Source: Gemmatimonadota bacterium
Lineage (GTDB): Bacteria; Latescibacterota; UBA2968; UBA8231
Assembly (NCBI GenBank): GCA_018673255.1
Contig: JABHDC010000127.1
Span: 1-6,291, forward strand
DNA: 6,291 nucleotides
Reading direction: 5' to 3'
Made by a program: the position numbers and the translations under genes. The notes below the pieces were generated by a model that saw only the letters and a list, made by a program, of their open reading frames with translations, searched no databases and was not told where the DNA came from. Positions 1-6,079 of this stretch are shown piece by piece. Numbering within the stretch: position 1 is the first letter of the stretch; every line of letters starts with the position of its first letter.

Positions 1-1
1 T

Positions 2-2701
2 CAGAGAGAACTCGACGAATTCGTCGAGGATCCTGACAACGACGACAGTGAACTGACCTGGTCGCTCCCAGGTGTGACCCAGAACTCGCTGGGCGTCGAC
101 GAGAAACGAACGCTGACCACCATCGCCAAGCAGGACTTTGTCGGATACGAGGAGATCGAACTGACGGTCTCCGATCCGGGCGACCAATCGGATCGATTGA
201 CATTGCGGATCTACGTTTCCGATGGCCGTCCCGTCGTGGGCGGTATCCCCGATCTCATCCTCGATCTGGGTGACAGTGATCAGTCGATCGATCTGGACAA
301 CTACTACTACGACGACAACAACACCGACCGGGACATGACTTGGTCGACTGTGGCCTCTTTCAATACGGACAATCTCAGTGTGTCCATCGATCCACTGACA
401 CACATTGCCACGATCTTCGTCGACCCGGGCGCGCCTTTCGGCTCTGAAACGGTCATCTTCCGGGTTGAGGACTTCAGCGGTATTTCGGCGCAGGATACGA
501 TGCTCGTCACGATCAGATCCGGTGGCGCTGGTTCAGGTGGGGCGTTCTCGTTGACGCCGCTGCCCGCCCTGGAGGCAGAGGTGGGACAACTCGTTCCCGT
601 AATTGATCTGGTGGACTATCTGATCACGCCCATCTCCGTATCGGATAGTTCGATCACTTTCCGCGTGGATGAGACGGGCAATGTTGGCGTGGCGATCACC
701 AGTTTCCGCCGCGATCCACAGGATGAGGATGGCTTTCGCTGGGACCTGAGTGTCTTCAGCACAGATGCCGGCACCGACACAATCCGCATCATTGCCACCG
801 ATTCGCTCGGGCGCTCGGAGGTGGCCACGACAACGGTCCGCTACTTTGGGGCCAGCGAGCGGCTCGACCTGCACTCATTGCCGGACATCTTCTTCATTGC
901 CGGACGATCGTCTGAGCCCTTCCTGCTGAATGACTTCATCGTCGATCGGGAAACCCACCCGGATTCGGTGATGGAATGGTCCGTGCGAGATATCAGTACC
1001 AGTGGGGAGCCCATCGTCGTCAATCTCAAGGATGACAGTTCGATCCTGGCTTTCGCTACCGACATTGTCCAGCGTGAGTTCGTCATCGTTGCCCGGGATA
1101 CGGCACTGAATGTGACCGGTCGCGACACGGTCCGCATTATCTCTCAGGACCCGGCCCTGGGCGAACAGGAACTACAGCCATTTCCCGATCTCGTCTTGCA
1201 GGCGGGGGGCATCGATTCAAGCATCGTCCTCAACGACTTTCTCCCCGAAGGTGTAACTCCCGCGAGCACGGCATGGTCGGTTTCGGGGCAGAGCCTCACG
1301 GCACCCGTGATCGATCGTGAGATACCGCACATTCTCAGAGTGACGGGCCTCGGAAACAGCCTGGGTGTTGATACGCTGTCTCTGCGTGTCGATCTGGGTG
1401 GAGGATTCGTGGCCACCGGCGACCTGGTCGTCAATGTGATAGAGCCGATCGACGAGTCGACCCTCGAAATGCAGGTTGTACCGAACCCGATCAATCCGCA
1501 GTATCTGAACTTCTTCGTCATCGCCCGGACCGAACTGGCATCGAGCCCGACTGTTGTGGTCACCTTCAATGGGGACAGCACCGTCGCTGTTCGCCAGATC
1601 GAGGAGGACCTGTCCAGCGGCGTGCTGATCTGGGGTGGATCGTATCGAGCGGAGCCCGACGCTGCGGGCACAGTCACCTTCCGCGCCACAGCCCTGACGG
1701 CCCTTGGGTCGAGTGTGACATCGGCAGCCTCGATAGCCGTGGGCGAACTCAGCTCAGGCAAGGTGCTCGCCCTCCGCCATGGCCCGGTGCAGATCACGGC
1801 GGCAGGTTCGGCATCACATTCGGCCACAACCGTCGTGTTGCAGAGTCGCTACCCGATACCTGAGACCGCTCGCCGGATCGTCGGGGTGACCGGTCCGGAC
1901 GATTCCGAACTCATGCCCCTGCTCCTTTTCGATCTGTATCCGTCGAAACTGCAGCTTGCGACTCCCACACAATTGGTGGTAGAGGGTGTTGCCAGCGGCA
2001 TGGGGTTGTATCGTGCCCTCGGAGATGACACCTGGGAATGGGCTGGACGTGTGAGCCAGGATGCCTCCGGTCAGATCGGTGGCCAGATCGAACGATTCGG
2101 GCAATATCAGATCGCCGCAGATTTCACAGCGCCGCGAATTCAGATCCTCGATTCCGAGCCCGGGCGCCTCACGGCCAGGATCACCGACCGTGGCGCCGGC
2201 GTGGATATCACGTCACTGGCAGCGCTGCTGGACGGTGAACGATTGCCCATGGCGATGGCCGGTGATCTGATCATATGGGAACTGAGCAGCGATCGTCTCG
2301 GCGAACTCACGCAACCCCTGGTCGAGATTCGTGTCAGCGATCGTGCCGCAAATGAGACATCCCTCGTGGAACGAATCGACGGCACGTACATCCTGCCGCG
2401 GCAGGCACAACTGGGAGAGAACTTCCCGAATCCATTCAATCCGGAGACGACGATTCCCTTCGTTGTACCGGCAGCGGGGGATCTGACAGGGGATTCCCGT
2501 GTGCAGCTGGTCATTTACAACACCGCCGGGCAGCAGGTACGCCTCTTGCTCGATGGGGGCATGCAACCAGGTCAGCACCAGATCCTTTGGGATGGACGCG
2601 ATGCACTCGACCGGCCCGTAGGCAGTGGAATCTACTTTTACCGTCTGACGCTGGTGCCGGGTGGCACTCAGCAGACGCGTTCCATGATGCTGCTCAAGTG
2701 A
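2..2701 (+). CDS. Large surface protein with Ig/cadherin-like repeats and C-terminal T9SS type A-like sorting domain (5' partial)
   Basis: The frame is open from the first complete codon (base 2), so the gene begins upstream; the GTG at 74 lies inside a repeat and is not a credible start. The visible part is 899 residues. Residues ~4-480 (counted from base 2) form one partial and four fuller repeats of about 100 residues. At ~494-499 there is an internal PNPINP motif opening a different beta-rich region. Around 709-795 lies an Ig-like segment starting DFTAPRIQI. The last ~100 residues open with NFPNPFNPETTI, continue through WDGRDALDRPVGSGIYFYRL and end in MMLLK, the classic FlgD-Ig/T9SS type A pattern. 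Family knowledge says such domains direct secretion across the outer membrane and surface attachment. No enzymatic domain is visible, so a structural or adhesive role is inferred. It is followed 8 bases later by a TPR lipoprotein gene. Domain type is secure; ligand and full length are unknown. Confidence 0.93.
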   Translation, partial: QRELDEFVEDPDNDDSELTWSLPGVTQNSLGVDEKRTLTTIAKQDFVGYEEIELTVSDPGDQSDRLTLRIYVSDGRPVVGGIPDLILDLGDSDQSIDLDNYYYDDNNTDRDMTWSTVASFNTDNLSVSIDPLTHIATIFVDPGAPFGSETVIFRVEDFSGISAQDTMLVTIRSGGAGSGGAFSLTPLPALEAEVGQLVPVIDLVDYLITPISVSDSSITFRVDETGNVGVAITSFRRDPQDEDGFRWDLSVFSTDAGTDTIRIIATDSLGRSEVATTTVRYFGASERLDLHSLPDIFFIAGRSSEPFLLNDFIVDRETHPDSVMEWSVRDISTSGEPIVVNLKDDSSILAFATDIVQREFVIVARDTALNVTGRDTVRIISQDPALGEQELQPFPDLVLQAGGIDSSIVLNDFLPEGVTPASTAWSVSGQSLTAPVIDREIPHILRVTGLGNSLGVDTLSLRVDLGGGFVATGDLVVNVIEPIDESTLEMQVVPNPINPQYLNFFVIARTELASSPTVVVTFNGDSTVAVRQIEEDLSSGVLIWGGSYRAEPDAAGTVTFRATALTALGSSVTSAASIAVGELSSGKVLALRHGPVQITAAGSASHSATTVVLQSRYPIPETARRIVGVTGPDDSELMPLLLFDLYPSKLQLATPTQLVVEGVASGMGLYRALGDDTWEWAGRVSQDASGQIGGQIERFGQYQIAADFTAPRIQILDSEPGRLTARITDRGAGVDITSLAALLDGERLPMAMAGDLIIWELSSDRLGELTQPLVEIRVSDRAANETSLVERIDGTYILPRQAQLGENFPNPFNPETTIPFVVPAAGDLTGDSRVQLVIYNTAGQQVRLLLDGGMQPGQHQILWDGRDALDRPVGSGIYFYRLTLVPGGTQQTRSMMLLK
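11..1441 (+). repeat. Tandem ~100-residue Ig/cadherin-like protein repeats
   Basis: Protein-level repeats start near bases 245, 560, 878 and 1181, with a truncated copy from base 11. Their opening lines align as IPDLILDLGDSDQSIDLDNY, LPALEAEVGQLVPVIDLVDY, LPDIFFIAGRSSEPFLLNDF and FPDLVLQAGGIDSSIVLNDF. Spacing is 315, 318 and 303 bases. Copies end in strand patterns such as DTMLVTI, DTVRII and DTLSLRV. The first two are rich in Asp/Asn (DPDNDDSELTW, DDNNTDRDMTW), which could bind Ca2+ as in cadherin-like folds; that is inference. A short Gly-rich linker (GGAGSGG) lies near base 524. The copies are well diverged at both protein and DNA level, so this is an old duplication and not a recent array. 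Confidence 0.68.
2402..2698 (+). other. T9SS type A-like / FlgD Ig-like C-terminal sorting domain
   Basis: This sub-region of the large surface protein encodes its terminal ~99 residues. The signature NFPNPFNP falls at 2420-2443. A VQLVIYNTAGQQVRLL strand pair, a WDGRD turn and a final IYFYRL/MMLLK strand follow. This is the usual order for the domain that is cleaved or used as an anchor by type IX secretion in Bacteroidetes, and that is also widespread in FCB candidate phyla. Whether this organism has a complete T9SS cannot be seen from the window. Confidence 0.85.
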
Positions 2702-2709
2702 GAGAGGCC

Positions 2710-3420
2710 ATGACTCAGAATCGACCGATCCTCCCGATGATCACCCTCGCCTGCATGGCGCTCTTCTGCGCCTGTGGCGGTGGCACGGGCATCGGCCCGG
2801 GAGAGATCCAGAAGCGGGAAGACCGTCTCCGTGATCGTCTGCCCATCGATTGGAACAACTACAACGCCAACGATTTCACGGGTGCCATCGACTTCTTCAC
2901 CAAGACCCTGGATCAGGCTGATGCGCTGGAGGGGGTCGAAGGGGCCAAGAACCAGGTCAAATCGGAGGCGCAATCCGGCATTGGCTGGTCTTTCTTCCGG
3001 TTGCAGGATCTGTCGGCGGCCGAGCAGGCCTTCGCCCAGGCCACGACACTGGATCGACTCAACTCTGACGCCTGGGCAGGTTGGGCGGGTGTTGCTCTGG
3101 CCCTGCGGGATTTCAGCGATGCGGCGCAGTTCTCGAATCAGGCCCTGGAGATCGATCCTGACTACAACTCGGCGACCCGCGTCGATGCGGCCGGACGATT
3201 TCTCGGTCACGACAACGTGGATGAGCGGCACCTGCGCCTGATGCTCGCCGAGGCGTATCTGCAGTCTGGCGCCTACAGTGCTGTCGAGCGGAAAGATCCG
3301 AACAATGCGTCGGCTCAGGTTCGTCTCGTTGATCAGGACTTCCGCTACAAGGATCCAGGACAACTGCTGCGGACCATCAGCGATCTTGCTCTCACGTTGC
3401 AGGACCCGACGACGAACTAG
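2710..3420 (+). CDS. TPR-repeat lipoprotein
   Basis: A 236-residue product. I chose ATG 2710 because AGAGAGG (2701-2707) sits just before it and a signal sequence begins there; the same frame is open further upstream but would run through the end of the preceding gene. Residues 7-22 are hydrophobic and end FCAC-GGG, a plausible if non-canonical lipobox with Cys22 as the lipidated residue. A charged stretch (~32-43) precedes a TPR-like helix pair (~47-70), then two well-formed 34-residue TPR units at 85-118 and 119-152, the second ending ALEIDPDY. A third unit near 205-215 appears shortened. TPR proteins act as protein-protein adaptors, so this is probably a membrane-anchored periplasmic scaffold for the neighbouring surface protein or the downstream barrel. 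The lipid anchor is inferred from the N-terminus; no specific family was recognised. Confidence 0.88.
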   Translation: MTQNRPILPMITLACMALFCACGGGTGIGPGEIQKREDRLRDRLPIDWNNYNANDFTGAIDFFTKTLDQADALEGVEGAKNQVKSEAQSGIGWSFFRLQDLSAAEQAFAQATTLDRLNSDAWAGWAGVALALRDFSDAAQFSNQALEIDPDYNSATRVDAAGRFLGHDNVDERHLRLMLAEAYLQSGAYSAVERKDPNNASAQVRLVDQDFRYKDPGQLLRTISDLALTLQDPTTN

Positions 3421-3425
3421 GAATC

Positions 3426-4937
3426 GTGCTGACTCTCGCAAGACATTTCACCGCCCAACTGGCGATTCTACTGGCCCTCACCCTGTGGCTGCCGACGAAC
3501 ACTCATGCCCAGGATCTGGCGCTCCTGCAAGTGCCCACAAATTCGGCGATCTCGATCCCTGCAGGACAGGGCCTGGATTTGATCGGCAGTGCCGAGCCCC
3601 TGGGCAAAGGGCGTTTCCGCCTTCGCGCACAGAATCGGTCGTCTACCGTCGTGATTCCTGATCTGGGAAATGGCAGTCTCTACACCGGTTATTATGGCCT
3701 GGGTTACGGCTTCAGCGACGCCATGGATGTGACTGTCGTCGTGCCATTTCTCATGGACGGGGCTGGGGGACTCAACAAGTACGGTTCGGGTGATCCTGTC
3801 CTCGGCTTCAAGTGGTCGCGGCCGGGGCGGATTCGGGCCGGTTCCCATACGGCGTTTCAGTTGCTGCTAGGTCTGCCACTGGGATACAAGGGCGAGCACG
3901 CCCTCGATGGGATTGGCGGAATCCGGCAATTCAGCAGCGGCGGGCTCGACATGGGTTTCAATGCCCTCTTCGATATTCACTTTCGCGGCGCTTCGGTCTA
4001 TCTCAATGGCGGCTTCTTCAAGCCCGGCAGTGTCACGGTGAACACGCAGTTGGTCTACGGACTGGGCATCGAGGTGGGGCGATCCAATCGCTGGGTCAGC
4101 TTCAACTCGGAGTATCAGGCTCGGGTGGCCTTTGCCCAGCAGTCCAGAGCGGCAAATATCCTGAAATTCGGCGTACGTGTGCAGATACTGCGTGGTATCG
4201 AACTGGAGCTGAACCAGGAGATCGGTTTCCTCGACCATCCGATTCCCTCGCAGTTCACCTTCGGGCTGCGTACGCACGGATTCCTGAGTCCGCGCCGCCA
4301 GTTTGTCGCCAGATCCTCTGCCTATCGTCCACCCGCGCCACCGAAACGCGTGTACGAGCCGGAGGCCGTGCTTCGACTGGCGATCGTGGAATTCGGTGGT
4401 TTCGAAGAATACGAAGCCGGTGAGCGGATCGTCGAACGCCTGCGTCACCGACTCGAGCCACACGATAGTCTCGAGGTCGTGGATCTGACGCGGTATTCCG
4501 GCATTCCTCACCGGGGCGCTCTCAGGCCACAGCAATTGATCGATATTGCGCGCAAACTGGGCGTGGATGTCATCATCTCCGGCGCCGTCTCGAACTATGA
4601 CGTCGAGCGTTTTTCCGGGCCCCGCCTGCCGTTTCTCTTCGAAGTCCCCGAGACGCAGGTCAAGGTGGGGCTCCGCTATCGGGTGATGTGGTTCTCTTCG
4701 CCGGCCAAGATCGAGATGGAAGCACTGTCTCAGGAGATTGAGGGGGAGGGCCACCTGCGCAAGCGGGTCCGCATTCTACCCGCGGATCGCCGGGATATCA
4801 CCGTTGCACGGTCGGCCGCCGAGATCCGCAAGGTCCACGAAGAGGCTCTCGATAGCCTTGTGAGCAATCTTCTCGACAATATGGCCCAGCACTTCTCCTG
4901 GGTCCCACCCCAGTTCGCCTACGCGGACTACAGGTGA
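3426..4937 (+). CDS. Outer-membrane beta-barrel protein fused to a CsgG/LpoB-like C-terminal domain
   Basis: A 503-residue product starting at GTG 3426, five bases after the TPR gene; AGGA (3419-3422) overlapping that gene's TAG may serve as ribosome site. Residues 1-28 are a Sec signal peptide ending TNTHA, with cleavage expected before QDL. Residues ~45-300 are alternating polar/hydrophobic strands rich in Gly and aromatic residues (for example LYTGYYGLGYGFSDAMDVTV, TAFQLLLGLPLGY, ILKFGVRVQI, QFTFGLRTHGF), consistent with a 10-12 strand barrel. A Pro-rich linker (~304-312) leads to a soluble domain at ~316-500: LRLAIVEFGGF, then a helix, LEVVDLTRY, and IARKLGVDVIISGAVSNYDV. This resembles the alpha/beta core of CsgG/LpoB/TolB-N-type periplasmic domains. 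The barrel likely sits in the outer membrane with the C-terminus in the periplasm. A role in export or anchoring of the upstream surface protein is inferred from the operon only. Confidence 0.88.
   Translation: MLTLARHFTAQLAILLALTLWLPTNTHAQDLALLQVPTNSAISIPAGQGLDLIGSAEPLGKGRFRLRAQNRSSTVVIPDLGNGSLYTGYYGLGYGFSDAMDVTVVVPFLMDGAGGLNKYGSGDPVLGFKWSRPGRIRAGSHTAFQLLLGLPLGYKGEHALDGIGGIRQFSSGGLDMGFNALFDIHFRGASVYLNGGFFKPGSVTVNTQLVYGLGIEVGRSNRWVSFNSEYQARVAFAQQSRAANILKFGVRVQILRGIELELNQEIGFLDHPIPSQFTFGLRTHGFLSPRRQFVARSSAYRPPAPPKRVYEPEAVLRLAIVEFGGFEEYEAGERIVERLRHRLEPHDSLEVVDLTRYSGIPHRGALRPQQLIDIARKLGVDVIISGAVSNYDVERFSGPRLPFLFEVPETQVKVGLRYRVMWFSSPAKIEMEALSQEIEGEGHLRKRVRILPADRRDITVARSAAEIRKVHEEALDSLVSNLLDNMAQHFSWVPPQFAYADYR
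4932..4937 (+). promoter_or_regulatory. Ribosome binding site AGGTGA that decides the start of the Big_1 lipoprotein
   Basis: AGGTGA lies five bases before ATG 4943 and also contains the TGA stop of the barrel gene. This spacing and match favour ATG 4943 over the in-frame GTG at 4934, which lacks a comparable site. Ribosomes ending the barrel gene would finish on this site, so the two genes are probably translationally coupled. Confidence 0.6.
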
Positions 4938-4942
4938 ACCTC

Positions 4943-5329
4943 ATGCTGCGCACCTGCATCCTGTTCTGTCTCTGTGTCATGCTGTCTGGGTGCGCCTTCT
5001 CCGTGGCCCCCACTGACAGCGAGGAATCGACACTGACGATTGTTCTGTCGGCCTATCCCACACAGCTCTCGGCGGAGGATTCGTCGACGGCCGAGGTGTG
5101 GGCGACGGTTCTTCAGGGTACGAATCCGGTCAAGGATGGGACCAATGTCCGTTTTGCCACCACGGCAGGTGTCATCACCGATGAAAGCCAGACACAGGAT
5201 GGCCTGGCCGTCGCTCAGTTGACGAGTCCTGCAGATGGTCGGCCTCGCCGTGTTGCCGTCGTCGCTCAGGCGCTGACGGTGCGCGATACATTTGACGTGG
5301 ATCTGATTCTGGAAGACGTGGGCTTCTAG
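4943..5329 (+). CDS. Small lipoprotein with a single Big_1 (invasin/intimin-type) Ig-like domain
   Basis: The product is 128 residues from ATG 4943; starting at GTG 4934 would add MNL and overlap the previous gene by four bases. The N-terminus has a hydrophobic run and the textbook lipobox LSGC, giving Cys17 as the lipidated residue. The +2 residue is Ala, which in E. coli rules would send it to the outer membrane. Residues ~30-122 match the Big_1 plan: TLTIVLSAYPTQLSAEDSST, AEVWATVLQ, GTNVRFATTAGVITDES, then DGLAVAQLTSP and a closing RVAVVAQAL strand. Big_1 domains are extracellular or periplasmic beta-sandwiches in adhesins; alone on a lipoprotein it probably acts as a binding or spacer module. 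It is the last gene of the envelope operon. The domain call is confident; the partner is not known. Confidence 0.87.
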   Translation: MLRTCILFCLCVMLSGCAFSVAPTDSEESTLTIVLSAYPTQLSAEDSSTAEVWATVLQGTNPVKDGTNVRFATTAGVITDESQTQDGLAVAQLTSPADGRPRRVAVVAQALTVRDTFDVDLILEDVGF

Positions 5330-5332
5330 GTC

Positions 5333-5361
5333 GATATGCAAGATCTCCACCTTGACATATC
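5333..5361 (+). promoter_or_regulatory. Imperfect dyad / hairpin overlapping the -35 box
   Basis: GATATGCAAG (5333-5342) pairs with CTTG-A-CATATC (5351-5361): ten base pairs with one bulged A and an 8-base loop. It begins four bases after the stop of the Big_1 lipoprotein gene, and its right arm covers the -35 hexamer TTGACA. It could be an operator for the downstream promoter, or a weak terminator for the upstream operon. The sequence after it (TTCAGACTTTCC) has no clean T-run, so a canonical intrinsic terminator is less likely. Confidence 0.45.
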
Positions 5362-5381
5362 TTCAGACTTTCCAGTATATT
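5352..5381 (+). promoter_or_regulatory. Sigma70-type promoter for the HNH-glycosyltransferase unit
   Basis: TTGACA (5352-5357) is a perfect -35 hexamer. TATATT (5376-5381) matches five of six -10 positions at an 18-bp spacing. Transcription would begin around 5388-5389. It lies in AT-richer DNA between two gene groups, in the right direction and upstream of the only downstream genes. Promoter consensus in the FCB group can differ (Bacteroidetes use a different -33/-7 pattern), so activity depends on the host sigma factor. Confidence 0.62.
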
Positions 5382-5388
5382 GGCGCGT

Positions 5389-5556
5389 GATTCGTCCCCC
5401 CAATGGACACCGTTTCACTCCCTCCCTTCGGGTTGTGAATACCACAGTATGGGTAGCGTATTCCGCATAGTTACTGCACCCGGATTCTTTAGTCGTATCC
5501 CCTAATAACTGACCCTCCGTACCTCTTGGCTGGCGGCAACTGGCAAAGGGGGTTTG
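5389..5556 (+). other. Untranslated leader of the HNH gene
   Basis: About 168 bases separate the predicted start of transcription from ATG 5557. The segment is less GC-rich than the genes. It holds only weak pairing potential, such as CAGTA (5445-5449) with TACTG (5472-5476). I recognise no riboswitch, tRNA or known RNA motif in it. It ends with the ribosome site before the HNH gene. Confidence 0.4.
5545..5552 (+). promoter_or_regulatory. Ribosome binding site of the HNH gene
   Basis: AAAGGGGG ends four bases before ATG 5557 and supports that start over the adjacent in-frame TTG at 5554. The frame is closed upstream by TAA at 5506, with no other ATG or GTG between. Confidence 0.6.
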
Positions 5557-6063
5557 ATGGAGCAGGAGTCGGGTGTCACGGCCCAGTTGTGTCTGCCATT
5601 GGCAGCAGCTGAGTCTGTGCCGACGCAGTCCGAATCCCATCGGCGTGCTGCCCGGTGTGCGCATTGTGGCGCCCCCGTGCACTTGCCGGTCTGGTTGAAG
5701 GAGACGGGTGTTTGTCTCCATTACTGCGGTGCAGATTGCCGCCAGGCATGGGCTCGGACAGAGGAATCGTTTGCCGTTCGTCTCGATGGGCGCCATGGGC
5801 GTCGCTGTCGAGGCGGGAACTGGCAAATCCAGGCCCGGGAGGCCCGCTATCGCGATGAGTGTCGCTGTCAGGAGTGCGGCATCACCGAGAAGGAACTGGG
5901 GCAACGTCTCCACGTTCACCATCGGATTCCGTACCGCCGCTTTCACAGCAATGTGGAAGCGAACAAACTCGAACACCTCATTTCAGTCTGCCCGGCCTGT
6001 CACCAGCGGCTTGAGGCACGATTGCGCACGGAGATGCCGCTGTTCGCAGCCGATCCGCGCTGA
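5557..6063 (+). CDS. HNH endonuclease-family protein with an extra N-terminal zinc-binding cluster
   Basis: The 168-residue product starts at ATG 5557. Residues 86-153 form a standard HNH module: GGNWQIQ (86-92), zinc pair C104/C107 (CQECG), the LHVHH block with H121/H122, Asn136, and second zinc pair C145/C148 in VCPACHQ with H149. All residues expected for metal-dependent DNA cleavage appear present, so a nicking or cutting enzyme is plausible. Upstream, C34-x2-C37 and C57-x3-C61 (CAHCG and YCGADC) resemble a second treble-clef or MYM/FCS-like zinc knuckle, possibly for DNA or protein binding. No signal peptide is seen, so it should be cytoplasmic. It has its own promoter, and a glycosyltransferase gene follows after 16 bases. 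HNH proteins occur in restriction, mobile introns, phage packaging and repair; nothing here decides between these. Confidence 0.9.
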   Translation: MEQESGVTAQLCLPLAAAESVPTQSESHRRAARCAHCGAPVHLPVWLKETGVCLHYCGADCRQAWARTEESFAVRLDGRHGRRCRGGNWQIQAREARYRDECRCQECGITEKELGQRLHVHHRIPYRRFHSNVEANKLEHLISVCPACHQRLEARLRTEMPLFAADPR

Positions 6064-6079
6064 CAGGGGGGCGTAGGCG

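Noticed and set aside
74..76. GTG at 74 as start of the large surface protein
   Set aside because: The frame is open to the window edge and the upstream residues (LDEFVEDPDNDDSELTW) continue a repeat also seen downstream.
241..300. Cluster of GATC/CGATCG palindromes, with many GATC sites elsewhere in the window
   Set aside because: They mostly fall on Asp-Arg, Ile-Asp and Asp-Leu codons, so codon choice explains them; no array or regular spacing is seen.
2587..2709. Upstream extension of the TPR lipoprotein frame
   Set aside because: It overlaps the C-terminal sorting domain in another frame, and the lipoprotein signal begins only at ATG 2710.
3867..4754. Long minus-strand open frame (295 codons) opposite the barrel gene
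   Set aside because: It is antisense to a gene with clear signal peptide and domains; long antisense frames are common in GC-rich coding DNA and its translation shows no domain.
5336..5470. A 44-codon open frame (ATG 5336, start MQDLHLD) with AGG five bases upstream, just after the Big_1 lipoprotein gene
   Set aside because: About 44% of its codons end in G or C, clearly below what the neighbouring genes show by eye; it overlaps the promoter and dyad and has no recognisable motif. It could be revisited if relatives conserve the frame.
5521..5556. Possible sigma54 promoter around TTGGCTGGCGGCAACTGGCA
   Set aside because: The GG and GC elements are not at the required 10-base spacing, and the stretch lies on the ribosome site.
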